Shown: one piece after another, positions 16,114 to 25,174 of the stretch
Layout of the letters: each line of letters starts with the position of its first letter
How positions within the stretch are numbered: position 1 is the first letter of the stretch
Assembly (NCBI RefSeq): GCF_001650635.1
Contig: NZ_LWQU01000163.1
Coordinates: forward strand, 62,001 to 126,000
DNA length: 64,000 nt
Source: Magnetospirillum moscoviense
GTDB lineage: Bacteria; Pseudomonadota; Alphaproteobacteria; Rhodospirillales; Magnetospirillaceae
Direction of reading: 5' to 3'
Position numbers and translations under genes: made by a program
Notes under the pieces: generated by a model
The model's input: only the letters and a program-made list of their open reading frames with translations
Database searches by the model: none
What the model was told of the DNA's origin: nothing

Positions 16114-17084
16114 GCCTGATCCAATCCCTGGCCATCATGCTGGGCCGCGATCCGACCAAGCCTTCCCCTCAGGAATACTCCGCCGAGGCCGCCGCTATCC
16201 ACGAGGCCAAGCGGGCCCACAAGCTGGATTCGGCCGAGCGCGCCGCCATCATCGCCGAGCAGCACGCGTCCCACAACGTCCACACCTGGCGCAATCGCCG
16301 CTGGATCACGTTGTTGCTGGTCAACGTTCTGTTCGTGTTGTCCTACCGCTTCGACGTCCAGCTGATCGAAGGCGCGCTGACCGCGTCCCGGGTCATCGGC
16401 TTCCACTTCGCCGATCTCAACTCGGCGCTGCAGGTGACGCTGGCCTTCAAGACCATCCTGATCAACCTGATCATCGGCACCACCACCGTCTTGTTCATGT
16501 GGTGGCTGCTGGGTGGGCGGACCTTCTGTTCGTGGGTCTGCCCCTATCACCTGCTGGCCGAATGGGCCGAGGCGCTGCACCTGAAGCTGGCGGCGAGGAA
16601 GCTGGTCAAGGACCATGTGCTGCACCGCCGCACCCGGGTGGTGATGTATGTGATCTTCGCGGGCCTGGCGCTGGCCACCGGCTACACCGTGTTCGAGACC
16701 ATCTCGCCCACCGGCATCCTTAGCCGCGCCCTGATCTATGGCCCCAGCCTGGCCCTGGCGATCGTCGCCTTGCTGCTGGCGCTGGAAGTGGCCTATTCGC
16801 GGCGGATGTGGTGCCGCTACATGTGCCCGATCGGCATCACCTATGCCGTGGTCGGCGCCGTCAGCCCGGTCCGCGTCGTCTATCGCCCGCTCGACTGCCA
16901 CCACGAAGGCGCGTGCCGCAAGGTGTGCCTGGTGCCCCATGTGCTGGACATGACCAAGAAGGGCTATGCCCCCCAGGTCAATAACGGCCTCGGCGCCGAC
17001 TGCACCCGCTGCGGCCTGTGCGTCGATATCTGCCCGACCGGGTCGCTGAAGTTCGAGGTCAAGGGCCTCGACAAGTTGCTGTAG
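16110..17084 (+). CDS. nosH: NosH, NapH-type membrane ferredoxin
   Basis: A 324-residue membrane protein with a roughly 65-residue cytoplasmic N-terminus and four or more helices. Two CxxxCP motifs typical of NapH/NosH/NosR C-terminal regions are present, FCSWVCPYHL and WCRYMCPIGI, and at the C-terminus a ferredoxin-type CTRCGLCVDICP. It would oxidise quinol and pass electrons to NosG. ATG at 16110 overlaps the nosG TGA and is chosen over ATG at 16098 for coupling. No nosR gene is seen, as expected for clade II clusters. Confidence 0.9.
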   Translation: MSLIQSLAIMLGRDPTKPSPQEYSAEAAAIHEAKRAHKLDSAERAAIIAEQHASHNVHTWRNRRWITLLLVNVLFVLSYRFDVQLIEGALTASRVIGFHFADLNSALQVTLAFKTILINLIIGTTTVLFMWWLLGGRTFCSWVCPYHLLAEWAEALHLKLAARKLVKDHVLHRRTRVVMYVIFAGLALATGYTVFETISPTGILSRALIYGPSLALAIVALLLALEVAYSRRMWCRYMCPIGITYAVVGAVSPVRVVYRPLDCHHEGACRKVCLVPHVLDMTKKGYAPQVNNGLGADCTRCGLCVDICPTGSLKFEVKGLDKLL

Positions 17085-17102
17085 GAAAGGACGACGCTCG
17101 CC

Positions 17103-17981
17103 ATGATCCGCTTCGGCAACGTCTCAAAGACCTTCAAACGGGCCCGTGTGCTCGACGCGGTCACGCTGGACATCGCCCAGGGCGACCGCATCGCCCTGGT
17201 CGGCTCGAACGGCGCCGGCAAGACCACTTTGATCCGCTGCCTGTTGGGCGAATACACCCATGACGGCGTGGTCGCGGTCGATGGCCTGGCGCCGCGCGAC
17301 CATCGCGGCGAGGTGCTGGCCCGGGTCGGTTTCGTGCCGCAGATCCCGCCGCCCCTGAAGATGCCGGTGGGCGAACTGATCGGCTTCGCCGCCAGCGTGT
17401 GCAAAAGCGACCCGGCCCGCATGGTGGCGGTGATCGAGGAACTGGGGCTGGAATACGACCGCATCCGCAAGCTGCCCTTCGTCAAGCTATCGGGCGGCAT
17501 GAAGCAGAAGACCCTGATCGGCGTGGCCCTGGGCCGCGATTCCGACATCTTGATCATGGACGAGCCGGCGGCCAACCTGGACCCCGAGGCCCGTCACATC
17601 TTTTTCCGCCTGCTGGCGGCCCGTAAGGAAAGCGGCGTCATGCTGATCACCAGCCACCGCCTGGACGAGGTCGCCGCCCTGGTCAACCGCGTCATCGAGA
17701 TGGATATGGGCCAGTTGGTGTTGGACGACCGCGTCGCCGACAGTGTCGACATGGCCAGCCGCATGCGCTGCAAGATCACCCTGGTCCGGCCCGACGACGC
17801 CTTCGCCCGCACATTGGGCGAGTGGCATTTCACCGGCGCTGACCGGGAATGGTCGGGGCTGGTCAACGGTCCCGACCGCCTGCGCTTCATGTGCATGCTG
17901 TCGCGTTATACCGGCCTGATCGGCGGGCTGGAACTGGTCGAAGGCAAGGAGGGTGCGCCATGTGCTCCTGTAGTGGTGTAA
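17103..17981 (+). CDS. nosF: NosF, ABC transporter ATP-binding protein
   Basis: A 292-residue ATPase of the NosDFY assembly machinery for the CuZ site. Walker A is GSNGAGKTT (residues 35-43), the signature is LSGGMKQK (near 131), Walker B is ILIMDEPAANLD, and the switch His lies in TSHRLDE. It partners with the permease NosY encoded two genes downstream. nosF ends 22 nt inside nosL, a tight overlap. Confidence 0.93.
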   Translation: MIRFGNVSKTFKRARVLDAVTLDIAQGDRIALVGSNGAGKTTLIRCLLGEYTHDGVVAVDGLAPRDHRGEVLARVGFVPQIPPPLKMPVGELIGFAASVCKSDPARMVAVIEELGLEYDRIRKLPFVKLSGGMKQKTLIGVALGRDSDILIMDEPAANLDPEARHIFFRLLAARKESGVMLITSHRLDEVAALVNRVIEMDMGQLVLDDRVADSVDMASRMRCKITLVRPDDAFARTLGEWHFTGADREWSGLVNGPDRLRFMCMLSRYTGLIGGLELVEGKEGAPCAPVVV

Positions 17982-18445
17982 CCCGGCGTCGGGTTCTGGC
18001 TCTGCTGGGCGCAGCCCTTGCGGTGCCGCTGTCGGCCTGCATGGACAAGGGCACCGGCCCGGTCGAGGTGCGCTGGGGCAAGGAATATTGCGCCTATTGC
18101 GGCATGATCATCGACGATCCGCGCTTCGCCGCCCAAGTGCGCGGCGGCCCTGACAAGAAGGTGTCGAAGTTCGACGATCTGGGCGACGCGGTGCTGTGGT
18201 TGGCCAAGCAGCCCTTCGCCGACGATCCCGCCACCGAGTTCTGGGTCGGCGACGTCGAGAAGTCGGTGTGGCTGGATGGCCGCCTGGCCTGGTATCTGTC
18301 GGGCAAGAAATCGCCGATGGCCCACAATTTCGGCGCGCTGCCCGAGCAACGGCCAGGGGCGATCAGCTTCGCCGAATTGAGGAAGACCATCCTGGAACGC
18401 GGCTCGACCAGCCGCTGCGAAACGCCCGAGCAGGGGAGCACCTGA
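17960..18445 (+). CDS. nosL: NosL, copper-binding lipoprotein
   Basis: A 161-residue outer-membrane-type lipoprotein that delivers Cu(I) to apo-NosZ. The N-terminus has a lipobox LSAC (Cys near residue 28) after an arginine-rich signal (TRRR). The copper site motif CAYCGM near residue 45 is intact. It starts inside the 3' end of nosF and ends 1 nt before the nosY ATG. Confidence 0.92.
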   Translation: MCSCSGVTRRRVLALLGAALAVPLSACMDKGTGPVEVRWGKEYCAYCGMIIDDPRFAAQVRGGPDKKVSKFDDLGDAVLWLAKQPFADDPATEFWVGDVEKSVWLDGRLAWYLSGKKSPMAHNFGALPEQRPGAISFAELRKTILERGSTSRCETPEQGST

Positions 18446-18446
18446 C

Positions 18447-19274
18447 ATGAGCGCCTTGTTGCGGGCCGCCTGGCTGGACATCACCGAATCCTTGCGGGCG
18501 CGCTGGTTCGGGTTCTATGCGCTGGTCTTCGGCGGCATCGTGGTGGTGCTGTTCGTGTTCGGCCTGACCGAATCGCGCATCCTGGGCTTCACCGGCCTGT
18601 CGCGGCTGCTGGTGACCTATATCCAGCTGTGCGTCGCCATCTTGCCGATCTTCATCCTGATCACCACCGTCCGCTCGGTGGCCGGCGACCGCGAGGCTGG
18701 CATCTTCGAATACATGCTGTCGCTGCCGGTGCCGTTGTCGGCCTGGTACTGGGGCAAGATGGTCGGCCGCTTCTCTGTGGTCTTCCTGCCGGTGTTCCTG
18801 GCCATGGCCGGCGCCGCCGCCTGGTCCAGCTTCCAGGAAATCGGCGTGCCGTGGGACCTGTTCGCCGTCTATACCGCGCTGCTGGTGGCGCTGGCCTGGT
18901 CGTTCCTGGGCTTCGGCATGCTGATTTCGGCCCTGGCGCGCTCGTCTGACGTGGCGCAGACCGGGGCCTTCCTGTTGTGGCTGGTGCTGCTGCTGTTCCT
19001 GGACCTGATCTTGCTGGGCGTGATGGTGCGCGACCGCATGCCGCTGGAACTGGTGGTGTCGCTGGCGCTGGTCAATCCGCTGCAATCCTTCCGCACCGCC
19101 GCCATCTTGCTGTTCGACCCGCAGATGGTGGTGCTGGGGCCGGCGGCCTATGTGATCCTCGATTCCCTGGGGGCCAAGGGCTATCTGGCCTTCGCCCTGG
19201 CCTGGCCGGTTTGCTTGGGCACGCTGGCGGCCTGGACCGGCTATCGGGTGTTTCGCAAGGGCGACCTGCCGTGA
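18447..19274 (+). CDS. nosY: NosY, ABC transporter permease
   Basis: A 275-residue permease with six hydrophobic helices, membrane partner of NosF. The conserved region near residues 65-110 (TTVRSVAGDREAGIFEYMLSLPV) is typical of NosY. NosFY with NosD completes the CuZ site. The stop codon overlaps the GTG start of ubiE (GTGA), joining the nos genes to the quinone genes. Confidence 0.93.
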   Translation: MSALLRAAWLDITESLRARWFGFYALVFGGIVVVLFVFGLTESRILGFTGLSRLLVTYIQLCVAILPIFILITTVRSVAGDREAGIFEYMLSLPVPLSAWYWGKMVGRFSVVFLPVFLAMAGAAAWSSFQEIGVPWDLFAVYTALLVALAWSFLGFGMLISALARSSDVAQTGAFLLWLVLLLFLDLILLGVMVRDRMPLELVVSLALVNPLQSFRTAAILLFDPQMVVLGPAAYVILDSLGAKGYLAFALAWPVCLGTLAAWTGYRVFRKGDLP

Positions 19275-19993
19275 CCGAGCCGCTGTCGGGGACGTTCGGC
19301 AATAGCCAGGTCACGCCCGAACAGCGCGAAGGAAAGATCCGCGCGGTGTTCCAGGCGGTGGCCGGCCGTTACGACCTGATGAACGACGTCATGAGCATGG
19401 GCGTGCACCGCCTGTGGAAGCGGGACATGGCACGCCGCGCCTCGGCCAAGCCCGGCCAGTTCATCGTCGATCTGGCCGGCGGCACCGGCGACATCGCCCG
19501 GCTGATGGCCGCCCCCGACCGGCTGGTGGTGGTGTGCGACCCAAGCAAGGCGATGATGGAGGTCGGCCGCGCCCGTTGCCCCGATTCGGTGCGGTTCGCC
19601 GAAGGCACCGCCGAGGCGATGCCCTTTCCCGATTCCTCGGTCGATCTGGTGACCATCGCCTTTGGGCTCAGGAACACCACCCGGCCCGACCAGGCCCTGG
19701 CCGAGATCGTGCGTGTCCTGAAACCCGGCGGCCGCTTGCTGTGCCTGGAATTCTCGCAGGCCTGGCCGTTGATCCGTCCGTTCTACGATGCCTGGTCGTT
19801 CCACGTCATTCCCCGCCTGGGGGCGTGGGTGGCGCGCGAGCCGGCGGCCTATGAATATCTGGTCGAATCGATCCGCCGCTTCCCCGAGCGCGATGAATTG
19901 GCCGATTCCATGCGCACGGCCGGGCTGGTCGAGGTGGGCTGGCGCGATTACACTTTCGGCATCGCCTGCCTGCACCAAGGGACCAAATCATGA
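19271..19993 (+). CDS. ubiE: Ubiquinone/menaquinone biosynthesis C-methyltransferase
   Basis: A 240-residue SAM-dependent methyltransferase. It shows the UbiE/COQ5 signatures YDLMNDVMSMGVHRLWKR (near residue 37), the SAM-binding DLAGGTGDIA (near 69) and NTTRPDQALAEIVRVLKPGG. The family methylates demethylmenaquinone and the ubiquinone precursor. The start is a GTG at 19271 overlapping the nosY stop. Its coupling to nosY upstream and menA downstream suggests the demethylmenaquinone step (MenG role), although it may be the only UbiE of the cell. Confidence 0.88.
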   Translation: MTEPLSGTFGNSQVTPEQREGKIRAVFQAVAGRYDLMNDVMSMGVHRLWKRDMARRASAKPGQFIVDLAGGTGDIARLMAAPDRLVVVCDPSKAMMEVGRARCPDSVRFAEGTAEAMPFPDSSVDLVTIAFGLRNTTRPDQALAEIVRVLKPGGRLLCLEFSQAWPLIRPFYDAWSFHVIPRLGAWVAREPAAYEYLVESIRRFPERDELADSMRTAGLVEVGWRDYTFGIACLHQGTKS

Positions 19994-20931
19994 GGATCGA
20001 GGGCGGCCATAGCCATCAGCCGCCGACCGCGCCGCCTCCGGCCAGTCAGGGCGACCAGCCGCCGACCGGCTGGCGTTTGTGGCTGGCGGCGATTCGCCCG
20101 CGCACGCTCACCATCGCCGTCGCCCCGGTCCTGGCCGGCACCGCTTTGGCCTGGAGCGGCTTTGGCCGACTGTCGCCATCGGTGCTGGCAGCGACGCTGG
20201 CCGGCGCCGTGGCCATCCAGGCCGGCACCAATCTGTGGAACGATCTGGGCGATGCGCTTCGGGGCGGCGACCAGCCGCTGCGCCAAGGCCCGCCCAGGGT
20301 TACCGCCCTGGGCTGGGCGGCGCCCGACCGGGTGCGCCGCGCCGCTATGCTGTGCTTCGCCCTGGCCGGGCTGGTCGGCCTGTATCTGGCCGCTGTCGGC
20401 GGCTGGCCGATCCTGGCCCTGGGCGCGGCCTCGCTGGCGGCCGGCTGGGCCTATTCCGGCGGGCCGCGACCAATCGCCTATACCGCCCAGGGCGAAATCT
20501 TCGTCGTCGCCTTCTTCGGCCTTGGCGCGGTGGCCGGCACCCACTGGCTGCAGGCGGGTCAGCTGACGGCCGAGGTTCTGGTGGTCGGGCTGGCCCTTGG
20601 CCTGCCGGCGGCCGCCGTGCTGATGGCCAACAATTACCGCGACCTGGAAGCCGACCGTCTGGTCGGACGGCGTACCCTGGCGATCCGGCTGGGGATTGAC
20701 GGCTCGCGGGTTGCCTATGCGTTGATGATGCTGACGCCGTTCCCGCTGATGATGGCGCCCACCGCGCCCGATGGCGGTTGGGTGTGCCTGGGCGCGGCGC
20801 CGCTGGCGATCCGGCTGATCATCGACTTCGCCACCCGGCCGCGCGGGCCGGCCTTCAACGCCATCCTGGCCGCCACCGCCCGCTTCCAGGTGATGCTGGC
20901 GGTGCTGGCCGCCCTGGGGGCGCTGCTTTGA
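19990..20931 (+). CDS. menA: 1,4-dihydroxy-2-naphthoate polyprenyltransferase
   Basis: A 313-residue UbiA-superfamily membrane prenyltransferase. About 30 residues of Pro-rich N-terminus precede the MenA opening AAIRPRTLTIAVAPVLAG. The first Asp-rich motif is NLWNDLGDALRGGDQ and the second is NNYRDLEADRLVGRRTLAIRLG, the latter characteristic of MenA rather than UbiA. It attaches the prenyl chain to DHNA in menaquinone synthesis. The start ATG overlaps the ubiE stop (ATGA). Confidence 0.88.
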   Translation: MRIEGGHSHQPPTAPPPASQGDQPPTGWRLWLAAIRPRTLTIAVAPVLAGTALAWSGFGRLSPSVLAATLAGAVAIQAGTNLWNDLGDALRGGDQPLRQGPPRVTALGWAAPDRVRRAAMLCFALAGLVGLYLAAVGGWPILALGAASLAAGWAYSGGPRPIAYTAQGEIFVVAFFGLGAVAGTHWLQAGQLTAEVLVVGLALGLPAAAVLMANNYRDLEADRLVGRRTLAIRLGIDGSRVAYALMMLTPFPLMMAPTAPDGGWVCLGAAPLAIRLIIDFATRPRGPAFNAILAATARFQVMLAVLAALGALL

Positions 20932-21782
20932 TCGCCGAAATCTTCCTGCCGGTGGGGCTGGCCTTCATCATGTTCAGCATGGGCCTGGCCCTGACTTTGG
21001 ATGATTTCCGGCTGGTGGCCAGCCGGCCCCGCGCCGTGGCCCTGGGTCTGGCCTGCAAGATGGTGCTGCTGCCGCTGGTGGCGCTGGGGGCCATCGCGAT
21101 TTTCCGGCCGCGCCCGGAATTCGCCGTCGGCCTGATGATCCTGGCGGCCTGCCCGGGCGGCATCACCGCCAACCTGCTGACCCATCTGGCCGGCGGCGCC
21201 ACCGCCCTGGCCGTCACCCTGACCGCCATCACCTCGATCACCGACAATGTGACGGTGCCGTTGGTGGTCGATTGGGCGCTGACCCATTTCATGGGCCGGG
21301 CCGCCCCGGTGGATTTGCCCATCGCCCGCATGACCGGCGGCCTGTTCGCCGTCGCCACCTTGCCCTTGCTGGTGGGCATGGCCATCAATCGCTGGGCGCC
21401 CAGGCTGGCGGGAAGTGTGCGCAATCCGGCCCGCCAAATCGCCACCGCCTTGTTCGCGCTGATCGTGGTGGGCGCTTTCGCCAGTCAATGGAATGTGATG
21501 ATGGTCCACGCCGGCGAGATTTTGCCGCCGGCCATCGCCGTCAATCTGGTGGTGATGGCGGCGGCCTTCCTGTCGGGGCGCGGCGCCGGGCTTGACGGCC
21601 GCGAGACCATCGCCCTGGTGCTGGAGACGGGCTTGCAGAACGGCGCGCTGGGCATCTTCGTCGCGGCGACGCTGCTGGGCAGTCAGGCGATGATGGTGCC
21701 AAGCATCGTCTATGCGTTGGTGATGAACGTCTCGGCGATTGTTTTTATTGTCGCGGTGCGGCGGGCGGCGACGGTGGCGTAG
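20928..21782 (+). CDS. BASS-family (bile acid:sodium symporter-like) transporter
   Basis: A 284-residue membrane protein with about nine to ten helices. Family marks are FSMGLALTLDDF near residue 16, CPGGITANLLTHLAGG near 69-84 and LETGLQNGALG near 228. BASS members move organic anions such as pantoate, pyruvate or bile acids with sodium; the substrate here is unknown. The start is taken as TTG at 20928 overlapping the menA stop (TTGA), which gives a full-length first helix. It ends the nos-quinone run. Confidence 0.8.
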   Translation: MIAEIFLPVGLAFIMFSMGLALTLDDFRLVASRPRAVALGLACKMVLLPLVALGAIAIFRPRPEFAVGLMILAACPGGITANLLTHLAGGATALAVTLTAITSITDNVTVPLVVDWALTHFMGRAAPVDLPIARMTGGLFAVATLPLLVGMAINRWAPRLAGSVRNPARQIATALFALIVVGAFASQWNVMMVHAGEILPPAIAVNLVVMAAAFLSGRGAGLDGRETIALVLETGLQNGALGIFVAATLLGSQAMMVPSIVYALVMNVSAIVFIVAVRRAATVA

Positions 21783-21829
21783 GGGGGCGCCTTTGCAAGT
21801 TTCCGCACGTTCTCAGGCGATGGACAGCC

Positions 21830-22414
21830 TTACGGGGACAATTCCCGCGTTATGTCGCAGGGTTCCTTGCCCTCACTGTCATCAGGGAAAAATGAATTCT
21901 GGCTGTTTGTCACAATTATGTTGTTAATTAGTATGCGCTGTATTATGCCGTCTTGTACGAAGGCGTTAAGTAGTGTGCATCTAGAGCTTAAATCAATTAC
22001 AGTGGTATTCATTTTTATGGTTTGGTGTACCGAGCCAATTTTTCTTAAGAAACCTTCTGCGGTGCGTTCGTCGTGATGAATGGCATCGTGTAGAAATATT
22101 GCTGTTACGACTATTGGTCCATTGTCTTTTGTGTAAAACTCTGCAAAATGACCGTCACCGTTATCGAATGTATGAAAAATTCCAGTTCCAATTAAACTTG
22201 TTCCGATCTCAGTGTGTTTTTTGTAATTTTTCAAAATTAGTTGCTTCATGTTGTTGGTGTAATTGTTGACAATGTCTTCGAGCGCGGCGTCATCACATGT
22301 TGAATATTCAGGCATGTGTGCGTTTGGCGTTTCGGTCCAATGGCATTCATCAGCGTAGCATCCACTGGCGATCATGATTGCCCCATATGCGATGATAAAT
22401 GTGCGGCGCATCAT
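21830..22414 (-). CDS. Hypothetical lipoprotein, AT-richer than its surroundings
   Basis: A 194-residue protein I do not recognise. The N-terminus MMRRTFIIAYGAIMIASGC has a lipoprotein signal (IASGC). The mature part is polar, rich in Asn, Ile, Thr and Lys, with HDAIHHDE near residue 115 and several scattered Cys. Codon use is clearly more AT-rich than in all neighbours, which suggests recent acquisition. No clear Shine-Dalgarno is seen. It lies alone between the menA/BASS run and hypX, on the same strand as the hydrogenase operon but downstream of it. Confidence 0.6.
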   Translation of the reverse strand: MMRRTFIIAYGAIMIASGCYADECHWTETPNAHMPEYSTCDDAALEDIVNNYTNNMKQLILKNYKKHTEIGTSLIGTGIFHTFDNGDGHFAEFYTKDNGPIVVTAIFLHDAIHHDERTAEGFLRKIGSVHQTIKMNTTVIDLSSRCTLLNAFVQDGIIQRILINNIIVTNSQNSFFPDDSEGKEPCDITRELSP

Positions 22415-22505
22415 GGCGGTGCTGTGTCCTTGATTGCTCAAACCGGCCAATTCCAACAGATTGCCAGGCTCGTCAGGTGAAGGGGGCTGTTGGTTCTCCA
22501 GTGCT

Positions 22506-24122
22506 TCAACCCTTGCCCCGATGCCTTGCTAAATAAAGCGGTGTTCGCGACTTCGGCACTTTCCGGATGAAATTGTAACGCGCCACGTGGTAGCTGGGGT
22601 CGAAGCCGTAGAAGTTCAGCTTCATGCGTTCCAGCTCCTCGGCGCGATAGGTTTCCAGCGGCTTTTCCGCCTCGTCGGCCAGGCGGGCCAGGCCCTTGGC
22701 GGCGATGCGGGCGTCGATGGCCGGGTCGGCGGCCAAAGCGTGGGCGCGGGCCTCGGCCTCGGCGCGGAAGCTGGATGGGCAGGTGCCGAAACTATCGTCG
22801 ATCAGGCCCAGGCGCTGGGCCTCGGCCGTTCCCACCGGCAGGCGCGCCTGGGTCACCTGGCGGGCGGCTTCCTCGCCGCAGCGTTTGGGTAGCAGATAGG
22901 TCCAGTATTCCGAGCCGTACAGATTGCCCATGCCCTTGTAATGGGGGTTCAACACCACGCCGGAGCGCGCCCACACCAGATCGGCGGCCAGCGCCATGAA
23001 CACGCCGCCGGCGCCGCCATTGCCTTGCATCGCCGCCACCGTCAGGTGGCTGGTGCAGGTGATCACGGCACGGCACAGATCGTTCATGGCGTTGATGTTG
23101 GCCCAGGATTCATCGGCCGGGCTGGCCGCCGCCTCGATGGTCGACAGGTGGATGCCGTTCGACCAGAAATCCGGCCCGCCCATCAGGGCGATCACCTTGG
23201 TCGGCCGCTTGGCCGCATCATGGAAGGCCGCTTCCAGCCGGCGGCATTGATCGGTGCTCATGGCGCCGTTGTGGAAGGGAAAGTGCAGGAAGCCGACCGC
23301 GCCCTTCTCGTCATACCAGATGTCGTGATGGCCGGGCATGGTGGGCAGCGAGGCGGCGATCTCGGGCAGCACCTGGGCCGCCGGCAGCTTCAAGCCGTTG
23401 GCACCAAGATGGCCGATCCACACCGCGCCGTCGGTGGTGGCCCGGGCCAATTGGTGGCCGCGCCGGGCGATCCAGGTGCCAGGCGCACCTTCCAATCCTT
23501 CCGATGGGTGGGCGTCGTGCAGGTAAAGTCCGTCGTCCAGAACGCCGGGCGTGCCGTCGGATGCGCGGATCTTGCGCAAGATGGTGGCGCTGTCGTCCTT
23601 GGCCCAAGCGATGGCGCGGTCCTTCTGGCGCATCTGGGGCTTCCACCACGACCGGCGCGGCAATTCGGGGACGGGGCTGTGGTCCACCGCTTCCAGCACC
23701 GCCGACACCGCCGCCTCGGTGATCTCGTTTCGGTAGATCGAGGATTTGGTGGCTTCGCGCATGGTGAAGGTGCGGTGCGCCCAGACCGGGCCGGCATCCA
23801 TTTCCGACACCGCCTGCAGCACGGTCACGCCCCAGCTCTGCTCGCCTTCCAGGATGGCCCAGTCCAGGGCCGAGGGGCCGCGATCGCCGATCGGGCCGGG
23901 ATGGACCACCAGGCAGGTATGGTTTCGCCATACCTGCTCGGGGATGGCCCGCTTCAGGAAGGGCGCGATGATCAGATCGGGCCGGGCCAGCTCGACCGCC
24001 TGGGTGGTGACGGCATCGTTGACGTCGAATTCCAGGCTGACGGCGTGGCCGCGTTGGGTCAGTTCGACCCACAGGCGCTGGGTCAGCGAATTGAAGGAAT
24101 GGGCCAGAAGCAGGATGCGCAT
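22506..24122 (-). CDS. hypX: HypX (HoxX), hydrogenase CO-ligand maturation enzyme
   Basis: A 538-residue fusion. Residues 1-170 form a formyltransferase-like domain (with LVVHPGPIGDRGPSALDWAI), and residues 270-480 an enoyl-CoA hydratase/isomerase-like domain. In Ralstonia and Aquifex work HypX makes the CO ligand of the NiFe site from formyl-tetrahydrofolate through formyl-CoA, needed for full activity in air. It is the last gene of the hydrogenase operon, 1 nt after hypE, the same place as in the Ralstonia hypA1B1F1CDEX operon. The protein appears complete. Confidence 0.93.
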   Translation of the reverse strand: MRILLLAHSFNSLTQRLWVELTQRGHAVSLEFDVNDAVTTQAVELARPDLIIAPFLKRAIPEQVWRNHTCLVVHPGPIGDRGPSALDWAILEGEQSWGVTVLQAVSEMDAGPVWAHRTFTMREATKSSIYRNEITEAAVSAVLEAVDHSPVPELPRRSWWKPQMRQKDRAIAWAKDDSATILRKIRASDGTPGVLDDGLYLHDAHPSEGLEGAPGTWIARRGHQLARATTDGAVWIGHLGANGLKLPAAQVLPEIAASLPTMPGHHDIWYDEKGAVGFLHFPFHNGAMSTDQCRRLEAAFHDAAKRPTKVIALMGGPDFWSNGIHLSTIEAAASPADESWANINAMNDLCRAVITCTSHLTVAAMQGNGGAGGVFMALAADLVWARSGVVLNPHYKGMGNLYGSEYWTYLLPKRCGEEAARQVTQARLPVGTAEAQRLGLIDDSFGTCPSSFRAEAEARAHALAADPAIDARIAAKGLARLADEAEKPLETYRAEELERMKLNFYGFDPSYHVARYNFIRKVPKSRTPLYLARHRGKG

Positions 24123-24123
24123 G

Positions 24124-25173
24124 TCAGCAGATCCGGGGCAATTGTTCGCCGGCCAGCCAATCGACCACCCGGGTTCCGCCCATCGCGGTCTTCATTCGGA
24201 CGAAATGGTGGGGATCGGCCTCGCAGGTGCCGATGCGGGCGGCATCCGTTCCCAGCGGGTGGGCGCGCATCACCGCCAGCAGCCGGTCGGCGTCGGCGGC
24301 ATCGCAGATGCAGATCAGCTTGCCCTCGTTGGCGACGTAAAGCGGGTCCAGGCCCAGAAGCTCGCAGGCGCCGCGCACCGCGTCCTTGACCGGTACGGCG
24401 CGCTCGTCGATGACCATGCCGGTGGCCGATTGGGCGGCGATCTCGTTCAAGGTGGCGGCCAGGCCGCCGCGGGTCGGGTCGCGCAATACCCGGATGCCGG
24501 GGCAGTCGGCGACCATGGCGGCGACCAGGGTGTGCAGTGCGGCCGAATCCGACAAGATGGCGCTTTCGAAGCCAAGGGATTCTCGCTGGCTCATCACCGC
24601 GACGCCGTGATCGCCCATGGTGCCCGAGATCAGGATGGCGTCGCCCGGGCGGGCGCGGTCGCCGGAAATCCGAACGCCCGGCGGCACGAAGCCGATGCCG
24701 GCGGTGGTGATGAAGATGCCGTCGCCCTTGCCCTTTTCCACCACCTTGGTGTCGCCGGTGACCACCGGCACGCCGGCGGCCTTCGAGGCGGCGGCCATGC
24801 TGTCGACGATGCGCTTCAAGTCGGCCAGCGGGAAGCCTTCCTCGATGATGAAGCCGGCCGACAGCGAATGCGGCACGGCGCCGGCCATGGCGACGTCGTT
24901 GACGGTGCCGTGCACCGCCAGGCTGCCGATGTCGCCGCCGGGAAAGAAGAGCGGGCTGATGACATAGCCGTCGGTGCTCATCACCATGCGGCCCTGGGGC
25001 ACCACGAATTCTGCCTGGTCGTTGCCCTGGTTCAAGGCCTCGTTGTCGAAGGCGGCGACGAACAATTCATCGACCAGTTGGGCCATGGCGCGGCCGCCGC
25101 CGCCATGGGTCAGATCGATGCGGCCGTGGGTAATGTCCAGCGGGCGGGGATGGGTGCGGCGGGGCAGGGTCAT
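24124..25173 (-). CDS. hypE: HypE, carbamoyl dehydratase in cyanide-ligand synthesis
   Basis: A 349-residue PurM/AIR-synthase-like enzyme. With HypF it turns the carbamoylated C-terminal Cys into a thiocyanate for the Fe(CN)2CO site. The conserved C-terminus PRIC is present (final Cys 349). Other landmarks are the N-terminal HGGGG loop (near residue 24), the TGDTKVV ATP-binding loop and DPTRGGLAATLNE. ATG at 25173 begins MTLPRRTHPRPLD. The stop of the DUF2442 gene lies 1 nt upstream, so translation is probably coupled. Confidence 0.95.
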   Translation of the reverse strand: MTLPRRTHPRPLDITHGRIDLTHGGGGRAMAQLVDELFVAAFDNEALNQGNDQAEFVVPQGRMVMSTDGYVISPLFFPGGDIGSLAVHGTVNDVAMAGAVPHSLSAGFIIEEGFPLADLKRIVDSMAAASKAAGVPVVTGDTKVVEKGKGDGIFITTAGIGFVPPGVRISGDRARPGDAILISGTMGDHGVAVMSQRESLGFESAILSDSAALHTLVAAMVADCPGIRVLRDPTRGGLAATLNEIAAQSATGMVIDERAVPVKDAVRGACELLGLDPLYVANEGKLICICDAADADRLLAVMRAHPLGTDAARIGTCEADPHHFVRMKTAMGGTRVVDWLAGEQLPRIC

Positions 25174-25174
25174 G

